Source: Adineta ricciae
Lineage: Eukaryota; Rotifera; Eurotatoria; Adinetida; Adinetidae
DNA: 64,000 nucleotides
Assembly (NCBI GenBank): GCA_905250025.1
Contig: CAJNOJ010000026.1
Span: 248,001-312,000 of the forward strand
Direction: 5' to 3'
Positions 46,801 to 59,162 of this stretch are shown one piece after another (the first letter of the stretch is position 1; every line of letters starts with the position of its first letter). Both the position numbers and the translations under genes were made by a program. The notes under the pieces are model-generated. The model did not search any database, was not told the DNA's origin, and was given only the letters and a program-made list of their open reading frames with translations.

Positions 46801-48013
46801 CAAAACCTAATGGAACACCTAATCGTTGAGAATTGCCATAGCAGATGTCCACGCCCATTTCACCAGGAGGTTTAAGAAGACAAAGAGCAAGCAAGTCTGA
46901 ACCACAGATAACAGCAGTCTAGCATGTGAAATTGAATGAATCACTGAATCAGATCAATGAAGGTCTTACTCCGTTTTCTTTAGCTCGAGCAATTAATCCG
47001 GTAGGATCACATATATTTCCGGTTGTGTCAGGATATTGAAAAATAACACCGGACACATCTTTTTTCGAAAAATCCATTTTCTCAATGGGTAAAACTTCCA
47101 CCTGTGTACGAAATCCACTAAAACCATATCTTATTCGTTCCTTGTCGAAATCAAACCGCGTTTGCTCACCTAGCGCGTGTTCGAATAACTTCAATTACAT
47201 GTGGATGAAGTTGATCGCTAACAAACATTCGTGGACGTTTATTATGACGAAAACACATTGCCATGGCTTCGGCAGCGGCTGTGCCTTCATCGAGTAAACT
47301 AGCATTCGCATAGGGAAGTGCTGTGATATCACTGATGGCTAGAAGATTCAGTTTTTGAAAATTATCATCAAATCAAACGAAGAACTCCTTGTTTTACCTG
47401 TTTGATAATTTAGTAAACTTTCTAAACGTCCTTGGGACAACTCTGCCTGATAAGGTGTGTATTGCGTATACCAGCCAGGGTTTTCGAATAGATTTCGTTG
47501 GATTACTGTTGGAATAATACAATCGTTATAACCCATACCTATGTATGAGCGCCATACTTCGTTTTGAAGAGCAATTTCTTCGGCTTCTTTCAAAGCGCGA
47601 TGCTCCGCTGTTCGAAGAAAAGACAAGATAAGGTTTGAAAACAACACATTTTTAAACTATTTACAAAGTGCTTCAGGAATATTCATGTTTCCACGAAAGC
47701 GAATGGCAGCTGGAACTGTTTTATCGATTAGTTCGTCCATGGATTTCAGGCCTAACGCTTGAAGCATTTCCTTCGTTTGTCTTTCATTTGGACCAAGATG
47801 ACGTCGAACGAAATCATACGCTGGATTAGAATCCGCTGCTTGGGCTTCGCTCTGATCATGAAGTTTTCTTTTCTGTAACTGAAAAACGCCCATAGGAAAT
47901 TGGAATGGACGAATTGAACGTCGCGCTAAAAAGGTGTCGTTGATGAATCATCAAATGAAGCGAAGAGTAAACAAATATTTACCACACAGTGAAAGTATTC
48001 CTGTCGCGCTCAT
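43882..48013 (-). CDS. GLDC: Glycine dehydrogenase (decarboxylating), P-protein (block 2)
   Basis: Second copy of the gene at 3714-7847, same 22-exon plan including the 13-nt microexon (44829-44841). Start ATG at 48013 (MSATGILSL, against MSSTGILSL in block 1). The stop is TAA here and TAG in block 1. The PLP-lysine segment [19 protein letters not shown] and the ending KFWP are intact. Exon differences are mostly third-position. The gene is head-to-head with the SVOP-like gene as in block 1. Confidence 0.94.
44829..44841 (-). other. GLDC: 13-nt microexon of GLDC (block 2)
   Basis: Same GPIGV-encoding microexon as at 4663-4675, with one silent third-position change (ccaat to ccgat on the plus strand). 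Both splice sites are kept. Confidence 0.85.
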
Positions 48014-48479
48014 GTTTTTCTCTCAATGAATTTCAGGTTCGACAAAAGAAAATAAGCCCGTGATCTTAACTCGTCTAAAGAATAAAAGTAGAACGTATCA
48101 TTGTTGTTGTTTTTATATTCTATAGTCGCAGTCATTCTCTTTCTTTTCAAAATCCAGCATTGGTCGTGTCTATTTGCCCTACTGTTGTTTTTTTTTTATT
48201 TCTTTTCGTTATATGAATGACCTTGTTTTTATCTTATTTTTTTCAAAAATGTTTAGTACTGGTCTTCAGCAAAAAGATTAGAATTGAGTGGGTGTCCTTT
48301 TTCTTGATCGATTGAAATAGTAGAAGAGAAAAAAACGAACGAGAGTGATGTAACGAGAAGAAGTAGATAAGCTTTCTTCGATAGCCAAATTCGAAAAAAA
48401 AGGAAAACAAAATATTTGTAATTTCATGCTTTTTTTTCTTCAACAAGATGATTATATTTAAGTTGTGAATGATATCAGA
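48014..48479. promoter_or_regulatory. Divergent promoter region, GLDC / SVOP-like (block 2)
   Basis: 466 bp, counterpart of 7848-8311. An in-frame TAA at 48459-48461 fixes the SVOP-like start to the ATG at 48480 unless an upstream exon is spliced in. The AG before the start is kept (tttaag here, tttcag in block 1). Confidence 0.55.
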
Positions 48480-50548
48480 ATGGAAACAAGTACGAACACA
48501 TACTCATTAGAAGAATGTATTGATTTTATTGGATTGGGAAGATATCAATGGCGATTAATAGCAATCCTTGGCTTTTGCTCCATGGCTGATGCCGTTGAAA
48601 TGATGCTGTTGGCTATTTTGGGGCCAGCATTGACATGTTACTGGCCTAGTGTCACACAGATTCAAATAGCAACACTAACAACTGTATGTTCTGACACATT
48701 TCGTAATAATTTGCCAAGTTGTTTTCGACTTTTAGGGCGTCTTTGCTGGAATGATGATTGGAGCATTTATATTTGGCATTTTGGCAGATAGATACGGCCG
48801 CCGACGAGTCATTTTTACTAGTGCAGTTTTGAATACAGTTTTTGGTGTCGCCACAGCACTAGCACCAAACTATTATTGGATTCTTATGGCGCGAGTTCTA
48901 GTCGGATTTGCATTATCAGGCGCTTCACAAGGGTAAGCAACGATATCGTCTAAGACTCTTACAAAAGATCGAATTTTCTATGTAGTTCAACATTGATGCT
49001 TGAATATCTCCCGTCTTCAAGTCGAGCAACGATTACTATTGTTATTGAATTATTTTGGTCATTGGGTAGTATATTCGAATATCTTATGGCAATGGTTGTT
49101 GTCCCAACGTACGGATGGCGAATATTAACCGGACTTTCTGCATTACCAATAACAATTGTGGCTATCTGTATGTATGTAAGTATTCATTCAAGTCGTACTT
49201 TTCTCTCTGCTAAATCTATCTCGCTGCGTCTCGTCTACTGACAGTTTGTGCCTGAATCGCCACGATTCTACGTTGCCAGCGGACATTCTGAAAAAGCTGA
49301 ACGTATTTTAAAAGTAATCGCATTCACAAACAACCGTACTCTACCACCTGGCAAACTTCGTGATATCAACGCTCGAGTGAGTATCATCAGACAATTTTGT
49401 CAGCAAAGAATTCGTTGAACAATCGATTTAGGACGAATGTGGTTCTGTAAAGCAACTATTTCATTCGAACTATAAACGAACATCGTTCTTACTTGCTTTC
49501 ATGTGGATGACTGTGGCGATGAGTTACTACGGTTTAATATTAATCAATACATCGATCATGACATTAATTAAACATGACCCACAATCAATTGCCAGCAATG
49601 ATACCACAAACTCGTCCAGTCATTGTAAAATGTTAACAACAGAAGATTATAAATCATTAATATTTACAACTATTGGCGAGATGTTTGGTATACCTTTATT
49701 GTTAATCTTCCTTCGCTATTTTGGTCGACGAACAACATGTGCAATCAATTACTTCTGTTCTTCTCTTTGCTTTTTATTATTTGTTTTCAATACACATACG
49801 AATCCATGGGCAGTCGATGTCATCACATTCGTTGCACGTATGTTTATCAATGCTCAATTTGGTCTGATCTATTTATATACAATGGAAGTTTATCCAACAG
49901 TTATACGTGCAATCGCTGTTGGCTGTGCCTCGTCTATGTCTAGAATCGGTGCAATGATTACGCCATATCTAGCACAAGTGTTAATTAAGAAGACTTTCCA
50001 TGGAACTATAGCAGTTTATGTGATAGCTACAGCGTTGGCTGCCTTTTGTTCTATTTTGTTACCAATTGAAACCAGAGGACGTGAATTGAAAGTAGGAATT
50101 TTTGAAACAGAATGATCTTTTTTCATCTTGATTGGAGACCACAAAAAGCGAGAACAACCAAGAGGAGAGTTTGAATGAGAAAAGCATGATGTATTTATCT
50201 TATAGGAAACAACTTCGTGTCTATCTACACGTCCGAGTCGGCGACGATTTAGTGCTTGAGTATTCCTCTGATCTGCTGCTTTTGTCATACTGTTTTCTTT
50301 TTGACGAATATTTCTGGGTTACAAACTTCGGTATGAATCTCATTGTTTTCTTCTCCTAGCAAGCAACCGCAGATCACGAACACTCTATGACAACGGCGGT
50401 CGATGATGGTGGTACCGGTTCTTCTTGGATGATAACTGTAGGTAACTTGACATCATTCATGACTAAAAACAACGGTGTTAATGTTGAAGGATATCAGCCA
50501 TTAAAACAAGAAGATATCGATGACGTTCATGCTGATGACGATCTTTAA
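48480..50548 (+). CDS. SVOP-like major facilitator transporter (block 2)
   Basis: Second copy of the gene at 8312-10379 with the same six exons and about 523 residues. The MFS signature LADRYGRRRVIF, FVPESPRFYVASG and YTMEVYPTVIRAIAVG are intact. Differences are few and conservative (for example I to V and A to T in the first helices). The acidic tail ends in DDDL as in block 1. Substrate unknown. Confidence 0.89.
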
Positions 50549-51004
50549 ATTAATCTTAATTTTATTGCATGTTACGAATTTATTTTTTGTGAAGTTTTCC
50601 AAAATCCAATATCCTTTTTTATCAAAATCATTCTGCTCTTTTTCTCGAATCTCCTTACGTATGAATAAACAAACGAATACAAAAACTCAAATTCGACTCT
50701 AGACGAAACTTGAGCGAATACGCGCAATTCGCCACTAAACGTTTTTATTACTTTCTCAAGTCTTTCTCGAACAAAGAAAGTTAAGCGACAAAAATGAACA
50801 ACATTTTCAATCAGATACACACGCACAACATCATGTGTGTGTATATAGAAGTTATAGTGATAACACGACACAAACGAAACAAACTTCGAAATATGGAATA
50901 GTCCTACTTCTATAAAGAAGAACCGGTATAGTGTGTTCCAAATCAAACAAAAAAAAAGACATATGAAAGCTTTACATTAATATACAAGTAAAGAAAGATC
51001 ACAT
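50549..51004. other. Convergent 3' intergenic region (block 2)
   Basis: Counterpart of 10380-10834; no gene seen. Confidence 0.55.
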
Positions 51005-51790
51005 TCACAATGTCGTTGGATTATTATCATTGACAACAAGATTTGTATTGGTTTGTGGTGATGAGATCGTATTAGTAATATGATTATTATTATTCGTATC
51101 ATTTGTTGTTTGTTGTTGACTTGTGATCCATGTTAAACGATCTTCGTAAAATTTTATCACAACTTGTGGACATTTTATATTACATATACGAGCAGGAATC
51201 AGATCTGCTTCACCTGTACCTTTCCATTGGACTAAGAGCATCAGTTCACCCTGAAAAGTTTGAATGTAGGTTGAGAGAAAAGCGCGAGTTCGAAAGCAAT
51301 GTCTTACTGTTGCATCGGTCGCACCAAGAATCTTTTCCGGTTCAAAACCACGATCGAATGCAGATGGTTCTTCGGATTGTACGGACGATGTTTGTTGTTT
51401 GGAGTAGTTTCGATGAGCTAAGGAATCATTCGGCGGTCGGCCACGTTTGTTTTGCATTGGCGTTTGGTCTATGGAGGATTTGCGTTTGAGTGACGTCGAA
51501 GGTTCATTGATGTAACGAGATTTTTGCACTAGGCGATTTTCATACTCTTCGATCAAATCCGGACAATCTAAGTTTTGGTGAGGTTCCTGAAATAGAGACG
51601 ATGATGTCGTTGAAACAATGAGCATTATTTTCTCTACCCAAGTATTTTCTTCTTCGGAATAACCTTTCCAAGCGAGTAAATATTCTTTTCGTCCATTACG
51701 AAAACGATGATTAACAATACGTTCAACCACAAATTCTTCGCCTTGTTCTACACGAACTATTTCGTCTTTATCTAATCCAATATTGCTCAT
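51005..51790 (-). CDS. HP1: Heterochromatin protein 1 (chromobox) (block 2)
   Basis: Second copy of the gene at 10835-11620, same three exons and ATG at 51790. The chromodomain and chromoshadow domain are nearly unchanged; visible changes include EPEKILG for EAEKILG and TPMQNKRG for TQVQNKRG. The first intron (51587-51637, 51 nt) has no stop in the reading frame, so an unspliced mRNA would carry a 17-codon insertion inside the chromodomain; in block 1 the same intron contains a stop. The canonical splice gives NTWEPHQNL, as expected for HP1. Confidence 0.94.
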   Translation of the reverse strand: MSNIGLDKDEIVRVEQGEEFVVERIVNHRFRNGRKEYLLAWKGYSEEENTWVEKIMLIVSTTSSSLFQEPHQNLDCPDLIEEYENRLVQKSRYINEPSTSLKRKSSIDQTPMQNKRGRPPNDSLAHRNYSKQQTSSVQSEEPSAFDRGFEPEKILGATDATVRHCFRTRAFLSTYIQTFQGELMLLVQWKGTGEADLIPARICNIKCPQVVIKFYEDRLTWITSQQQTTNDTNNNNHITNTISSPQTNTNLVVNDNNPTTL

Positions 51791-52561
51791 TTGTATTGTA
51801 TGACCAACCAAAGATGACAAGCTACAGAAACCAATCTAAAAAATGAGGTGATTATTTGCGCGTCAGAAGACAGGCTAGTCAACGAAAGAACAAACATTAC
51901 CTAGTATGAAAACGAGGAAAACGTGGAAAAGTAAAGACAATTACTGTGCTAAATCATAACCAATTACAACTCGAATATGGTCTCAAAAGATATTTTAGTG
52001 AAGAAAATAAATCTAAAGTTTTATTTGAAGAAAAACAATAAAATGCTCGGTTATTTATAAAAAAATGAGCTCATTTCGGAAAAGTAGATGTCGTACGTGA
52101 ACTGACAAGCTTTGAGTGTGTGAAACTTTACAATGAGCCTGCGCTTCGAAATAAATTTCAACATGTTGAAGATTTTCATGTCTTAGGCACGACTGCACTC
52201 AACAGTAGTTATTAGTACATAAGTTAAAACAAATGCTTAACAAGTCCAGCATTCAATACGTGTATTGGACAAAAATATTATTGCTTTATCTGATTATACA
52301 AAGTACCTGTGTGAAAGGTTCTCGTTTTTTTTTCTCATTTAGCAAATCAAAAATTTGAATACATAGATGTGAAATAATACAATATGCCCTTTTCCACCTT
52401 TGTGCCTTAGGATGAAAATGTCCTTGAATTAGATAATATTTCGAAGTGTTATAGCGAGGGTTCGGCCGCGCCCCTTGTATCAACGATCGTTTTCTATCGT
52501 TCCTCGCATTTTCTTTTCTTCATCGTCATACACGTTTTGCAAAGAAAGTAATAAATAAGAT

Positions 52562-52592
<31 letters not shown>

Positions 52593-52968
52593 ATAAAAGG
52601 CAAGATCCATCCATATGTCGATTCTATTGAGGAGAAAACATCTGATAATGGCGCGAAGAGGAGCACAAAAGGCATTTGCATGCTTTTTTTTTCTTTGCGC
52701 TTCTCCGTTCTCTTTTTCTTTCTAGCAAATATACGCGGTCTGTGTTAAAATGCTTAATACTGTCTATTCTGTTTTTCCTCCTACATGAAGCGAACGAAAA
52801 GCATACGATTGGTACTCGTATAAAGTCCATGTTTTTTTCTATTATATGCGCCGATATTTTATTGTCGGAAAGGAAAAAAACAAGGACAAATATGCACACC
52901 TCCTTCTCTATGTTCCACATCATAATGATGAACTTCCGATAGGTTCTTTTTTCGAATCAATTTTAGAT
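51791..52968. other. Intergenic, HP1 and GDH-a upstream regions (block 2)
   Basis: Counterpart of 11621-12800, with a GA-rich repeat near 52566-52593 and ttttag two bases before the GDH-a ATG. No other gene seen. Confidence 0.55.
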
Positions 52969-55014
52969 ATGTCGATCCTATCGCGAGCTGCATTTAGTCA
53001 TTTGTCACCACTAAAAGTCGGCAGTGGAACTAACCATGTATTTCGTTTTACACGCTCTTTACAATCCACTGCAACCGACTCAACACCCGACACGATGGAT
53101 CTAGACAGTGAAAATCAACAAGAAGATCATGGGTACGGATTTGTCATTTCGATACTGAATTTTGAAATTTGAATCGACTGAATAGAACCGGTTTTTACAC
53201 TATGGTGGAGAAATTCTACGATCGTGCTGCTAAGATTCTCGAAGATAAACTAGTCGAAGATATGAAAAAAACTAAACTCACCGATGAACAAAAACAAACC
53301 AAAGTTCGTGGAATTTTAACGATGATGAAACCACCGAATTATGTTTTGGCTATCACCTTTCCCGTTCGACGTGACAACGGCGAGTGGGAATTAATCGAAG
53401 CATGGCGTGCTCAACATTCGTTACATCGTACACCATGTAAAGGTGGTATTCGTTTTTCAACTGATGTCAACTTAGATGAAGTAAAAGCTCTAGCCGCATT
53501 GATGACCTTCAAATGCGCTTGTGTCAACGTACCATTCGGTGGTGCTAAGGCCGGTGTGAAAATTAACCCAAAAGGTATACAAAGTCAACATATTCTATCA
53601 AGATAAAACCTACCTTGACTTATCTTTGTATTTAGATTGGTCCGAAGGTGAATTAGAACGTATCACTCGTCGATTAACAGTCGAATTGGCAAAGAAAGGC
53701 TTCATTGGACCTGGTATCGATGTTCCAGCTCCAGATATGGGCACAGGTGAACGCGAGATGGCTTGGATTGCTGATACATACGCATCAACAGTTGGCTGGG
53801 AAAATATCAATGCCATGGCATGCATCACTGGTAAACCCATTTTACAAGGTGGTATTCACGGTCGAACATCAGCTACTGGTCGTGGTCTCTACCATGGTGT
53901 GAACAATTTTATTAACGAGAAGTTCTACATGGATAAAATTGGTTTGACAACTGGTTTAATCGGCAAAACATTTATTGTTCAAGTATGTTCATAATTTCGA
54001 AATGCAAGATAATTTTGACTTTGAATTTCACAGGGCTTCGGTAATGTCGGTCTTCATTCAACCCGTTATTTGACACGACATGGTGCCAAATGTGTTGGTG
54101 TACTCGAATGGGATGCAGCTATCATCAATCGAGATGGTATCGATCCCAAAGCACTCGAAGACTATAAACTCGAGCATGGAACAATCAAAGGTTTTCCTGG
54201 CGCTCAGCCGTACGACAATGCGGATAAGAAAGAATTACTCTGTGAAGCGTGTGATATTCTTGTGCCCGCCGCTAGTGAACAACAAATTACATCTAAAAAT
54301 GCACGTCGTATTAAAGCTAAAGTAAGTTGTCGATGAATATTCGATTGATCGTCTTGATCAAATGAAATTTTCAATAGATCATCGCCGAGGGTGCCAATGG
54401 TCCGACAACTCCAGCCGCTGATAAGATTCTTCTGTCGAAGAATGTTTTAGTTATTCCAGATATGTATATTGTAAGTATTCATTCGGAACACATGTTCTTT
54501 GAATTATTTCATTTGCGATAAAGAACGCCGGTGGTGTTACCGTTTCATACTTTGAATGGCTAAAAAATCTCAATCATACATCGTATGGTCGATTAACTTT
54601 TAAATATCAACGTGATACGAACTACTCACTTCTTGGTAAGATATAGAAAAAGTTATTGGCAAAATCAGATAATGCATCCTGTTTAGAAAGTGTACAAGGT
54701 TCATTAGAAGCTAAGTTTGGGAAAATGGGAGGCAAAATTCCCATTGTAAGTTCTTTTCGATGAACAATTTCTGTCGAAATACGCCTATTCCCTAGATTCC
54801 AAGTGACAACTTTTACAAACGCATGGCCGGTGCTTCTGAAGCTGATATTGTCCATTCAGGTCTTGAGCAAACCATGGAACGTTCAGCGCGAGCAATCATG
54901 CAAAATGCACAACGCTTCAATTTAGGTTTAGATTTACGTACCGCTGCCTACGCCACTTCATTAGAGAAAATCTACAATGTCTACTCAGCTGCTGGAATGA
55001 CATTCGGCGGTTAA
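52969..55014 (+). CDS. GLUD: Glutamate dehydrogenase, first tandem copy (GDH-a, block 2)
   Basis: Second copy of the gene at 12801-14838; eight exons, about 556 residues, start ATG at 52969 ([12 protein letters not shown]). Catalytic segments [10 protein letters not shown] and [23 protein letters not shown] and the antenna are intact. The exon starting at 53634 is nearly identical over its first part to the matching exon of GDH-b in this same block and shares bases with it that block 1 lacks. Intron 2 is about 10 nt longer than in block 1 GDH-a, resembling that of GDH-b. Confidence 0.94.
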
Positions 55015-55138
55015 TCAAGCAAAACAGATCTTCTTATATATTTCGTTTTTTCGCTCCGATGTTTTATTTGAAAACCCATAGTAGAAAAAGGAAGGAATGA
55101 TTATTTGATTCATTTTTCTTTATAGATAAAAGTAAGAA
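55015..55138 (+). promoter_or_regulatory. 124-bp GDH-a/GDH-b spacer (block 2)
   Basis: Counterpart of 14839-14967. The pyrimidine tract ending ctttatag and the distance of about 15 nt to the GDH-b ATG are conserved, although the rest of the spacer has indels. Candidate spliced-leader acceptor. Confidence 0.4.
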
Positions 55139-57099
55139 ATGTTGAACGCTGCCGTTCGTCATAATCAATCGTTATATCGATTATCCACTTTATCCTATCA
55201 CACATCAGCGATATTGAATGCCGCCTCTCAACCAGCAGCACCACAGCAAGCCGGCCCAGGACATTTTGGATTTTATCGTCAAGTAGAACTATTTTATGAT
55301 CGTGCTGCTTCCATTCTCGAAGATAAATTAGTCGATGATATGATTAAATCAAAATTACCGGATGATATGAAACGTAAAAAAGTCAAGGGCATCTTGAAAA
55401 TTATTAAACCATGTAATCACGTTTTGGAAATGCGTTTTCCCATACGCAAAGATAATGGAGAATTACACATGATTGAAGCATATCGTGCACAACATTCTCA
55501 ACATCGCACACCATGTAAAGGTGGTATTCGTTATTCATTGGATGTGAATTTAGATGAAGTAAAAGCATTAGCGGCATTAATGACATATAAATGTGCTTGT
55601 GTGGATGTACCATTTGGTGGTGGTAAAGCTGGTGTGAAAATCAACCCAAAAGGTATACAAAGTCAACATATTCTATCAAGATAAAACCCATCTTGGCTTA
55701 TCTTTGTATTTAGATTGGTCCGAAGGTGAATTAGAACGTATCACTCGTCGATTAACAGTCGAATTGGCAAAGAAAGGCTTCATTGGACCTGGTATCGATG
55801 TTCCAGCTCCAGATATGGGCACAGGTGAACGCGAGATGGCTTGGATTGCTGATACATACGCATCAACAGTTGGCTGGGAAGAAATTCATGCAAATGGTTG
55901 TGTCACTGGTAAACCAATTCTGGTCGGAGGTATTCACGGTCGAACATCAGCTACTGGTCGTGGTCTCTACCATGGTGTCGATAATTTTGCCAATGAAGCT
56001 TCGTTCATGTAAGAGTACAAACAGATCGTTTTGTTTTTGTTTTGTACAACAGTGTATGTTCAGGGGCATGGTTGGTCTTTTACCCGGTCTTGCTGGAAAA
56101 ACGTTCATTGTTCAAGTATGTATACTAATGTATGATATTATCGTTTGAAGAATCACTTGCGTTTGAAGGGTTTTGGTAACGTCGGTCTTCATTCTATGCG
56201 TTATTTGACACGACATGGTGCCAAATGTGTTGGTGTACTCGAATGGGATGCTGGTATTGTCAATCCTGAAGGCATTGACCCCAAAGCACTCGAAGACTAT
56301 AAACTCGAACATGGAACAATCAAAGGTTTTCCTGGCGCTCAAGCTTACGACAAACAACCTAAAGAAGATTTGCTTTGCGAAGCATGTGATATTCTCGTAC
56401 CAGCAGCAAGCGAAAGACAAATCACTACTGACAACGCACACCGTATTCAAGCACGCATCATCGCCGAAGTAAATGATCTTATTTTCAGAGCTAAAAATGA
56501 ATAAAATCTCTTCAATTTCTTATTTAGGGTGCCAATGGTCCAACAACACCAGAAGCTGACGTTATCTTACTAAAGAATAATGTTCTAGTAATTCCAGGTA
56601 AGTGAAATACAAGTCTTTATCAGATATAAGTAAACTCACCATTATTCTAGATTTATATATCAATGCCGGTGGTGTCACAGTTTCTTACTTTGAATGGTTA
56701 AAGAACTTAAGTCATGTTAGTTATGGTCGATTAACATTCAAATATCAACGTGATACAAACTACTCATTACTTGGTAATTTTTGACATGATGCTATATGGA
56801 TTAATCTTCGGTTCTTTCTAGAATCTGTTCAAAGCTCATTAGAAGCTAAATTCGGTCGTATGGGAGGAAAGATTCCAATTCATCCCAGTGACGAATTTTT
56901 GAAACGTATGGCTGGTGCATCTGAAAAAGATATCGTTCATTCAGGTCTTGAACAAACGATGGAGAAAGCAGCACGCGCTATCATGCAAACAGCTATGCGT
57001 TATAATCTTGGTCTCGATATCCGTACAGCAGCGTATGTGAACGCTATTGAAAAGATTTACAATGTTTATGTTAGCGCCGGTATCACATTTGGGTCATAG
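55139..57099 (+). CDS. GLUD: Glutamate dehydrogenase, second tandem copy (GDH-b, block 2)
   Basis: Second copy of the gene at 14968-16929; seven exons, about 543 residues, start ATG at 55139 ([12 protein letters not shown]). [37 protein letters not shown] and the antenna are intact. Exon 2 (from about 55714) carries the same diagnostic bases as GDH-a of block 2, not those of GDH-b of block 1, showing conversion after the blocks separated. Convergent with the phosphatase gene. Confidence 0.94.
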
Positions 57100-57385
57100 A
57101 TTTATTTTCTCATCCTTCCCATTTGCTTTTTACATACAAACTTATAAAACAGAACAGAGAAGCATTGCTTCAAACGCAGCTATATTCTATCAGTCTATTT
57201 TTCGTTATTTTAACTCACGAAATTTTAACTTCATATCTTACAGCATATTGTCTATCCTAAATGATCGTTTGGATCGATGATTTTTTTTTCTCTGTAGAAT
57301 TTATTTCAAAAAATAGAAAGAAAAAGGTTGAATGATGACTTAATTATAAGAAGTAAAATAAGCGGATAGATTCCAATAGACATAA

Positions 57386-58465
57386 CTATGGAATTTTGCT
57401 TAGTAGATTACATTCCACTGCGTCGATTCTCTTCTGCCCTACTTGTCTTGCTGTAATTGATCGTGTTCGATTAATTATTAACAAAGCTTGATCGATACTG
57501 AATTGACACAGTCGTAACAATAAGTAGGTGATGGCACCAGTTCGATGTAGACCAGCTGCACAATGAATGATCATTTTCACAGGCGCGCTCTCAGTACTGT
57601 TCAAAAGAAGTTCACGGATGGACGGTACACGTTCAATTAATAAATCTACTGTTTCTTGTGATGATGCAAATACTGCTAAATCAGCACCTTCGATTGGGAG
57701 ATGTAGCGACTGAATACCAGCGGATTGAACATGTCCGCAGACCTTTGTGTTTTTATTTTCCTTCTCATTGATTAGAGAGAGGATGTGAGTCACACCTAAA
57801 TCTTTTCGAAATCGACCCAAATCACGTCGTCCTGGTAATGGCCAACATGCAATTTGTGTATGAGCTGAAATGGATACGAATTGTGGTTCTTTAGGTGCAG
57901 GTAATGATGGAATAGATTCATGATCATCGCGGTCGATGAAAAATATTTCTCCTAGAATTTGACAACGAATGTTGCGGAGAACATCTTCGTAAGATTCATT
58001 GATATCTTGCACAAGAATCTTCAGTTGATATTTATATATCCTATTGTTCGATGAAAATTGCCTGTTTAAGGTTAACGAGGATAATTGCGCATGTTGAACA
58101 TCTTTTAAAATGATAAACATCGCATAGTCAGTTCGTTGATAATGAATGGCCGTCGATAAATAACGATCGATCATATCTTGATTACAAACCGAAGAAACAT
58201 GGCAGTTATTTTTGGAAATGGGTAGATAATTCTTCGAACAAAATTCCTGGAATGACTGTAATTCTTCTTCAGTGCTTGCCACAATTCCAAGTCCATAATC
58301 GTCACTTTCATCTGGTTTGTTATCGATTGTACTCAATGTTTCGATACCTTTTCTTAAAATGTTAATTAGCTGAATAAGTTCATCTTTAGAATATTCTTCC
58401 AGTGCTTTGGATTCATTTGGCAAGCAGTTAAACGCTTTGAAAAACAGCTTTTCGTACGTTGTCAT
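57386..58465 (-). CDS. Cysteine-dependent tyrosine/dual-specificity phosphatase-like protein (block 2)
   Basis: Second copy of the frame at 17216-18295, also 359 residues and intronless, ATG at 58465 (MTTYEKLFFKAF). The CX5R signature HCAAGLHRTG and ITARQVGQKR are unchanged; substitutions are scattered, more in the N-terminal part of unknown fold (for example EDVLRNIRCQILGEIF for EDFLRKIRCQLLGDIF). Confidence 0.8.
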   Translation of the reverse strand: MTTYEKLFFKAFNCLPNESKALEEYSKDELIQLINILRKGIETLSTIDNKPDESDDYGLGIVASTEEELQSFQEFCSKNYLPISKNNCHVSSVCNQDMIDRYLSTAIHYQRTDYAMFIILKDVQHAQLSSLTLNRQFSSNNRIYKYQLKILVQDINESYEDVLRNIRCQILGEIFFIDRDDHESIPSLPAPKEPQFVSISAHTQIACWPLPGRRDLGRFRKDLGVTHILSLINEKENKNTKVCGHVQSAGIQSLHLPIEGADLAVFASSQETVDLLIERVPSIRELLLNSTESAPVKMIIHCAAGLHRTGAITYLLLRLCQFSIDQALLIINRTRSITARQVGQKRIDAVECNLLSKIP

Positions 58466-59162
58466 AGTCCGATTATATTTTGTTGTTTTTCTTTCTCTTC
58501 CTCTTCACAATATATATATATGCCTAACACTGATGCAATAACAGTCAATTTGAATTACCTGATGAAAGACACGTGAAGTGACGTAAGAATTCGCTGAGAA
58601 AAAAACTTCTGTTTGACTAACCCATAGCCGAAGTTCAATTGCACTTAGTTATGATAGACGGTCGTAATCTATCATGTAATTCTATCGTATATACACAAGA
58701 CGAGATGTTGATATTACGAGCCTACTACTATTTGGCGTACAACATGTTGACCTTCTGTGGTTAATAGGAAATGTAGTTCGTTTGTTTTTTTTGATTCATA
58801 CAAATTTCGTATCGAATTCGGTCGAGTTGAAGTTGAATAAACATTTGTTCACTTTTCATGTGTAAGTTTATACAGGAAGCAAATTGAACTGAGAATCGAA
58901 TACTGTAATCATATTAAAAGTTTCAAGATTATATTACAGACTAATTCAACGAAAGGAAGACAGAAAAGAAAGAGAACGACACAAATGATAATGTAAAAGA
59001 TTGAGTAACAGCCGAAGATGCATCGAATCACCGGTGGCTGTTAAGATCTTTCTATTCAGAAGAGAGAACGAAACGAGGTACTAATCTAGATAATTGCCTT
59101 TGTTTTATTACAAGAGAGAAGAAAAAGAAGAAACACCTGAGTTGAATTTTCAAACGAACTAT
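58466..59162. other. Intergenic between phosphatase and LDLa/four-pass gene (block 2)
   Basis: Counterpart of 18296-18999, with a shorter (TA)n tract and a minus-strand poly(A) signal candidate (tttatt, 59104-59109), 54 bp beyond the stop of the next gene. Confidence 0.55.

Noticed and set aside
51005..51820. Uninterrupted 271-codon frame suggesting a single-exon HP1 in block 2
   Set aside because: The frame runs through a 51-nt GT-AG intron; splicing it restores the conserved NTWEPHQNL of the chromodomain, and the frame upstream of 51790 has no ATG.
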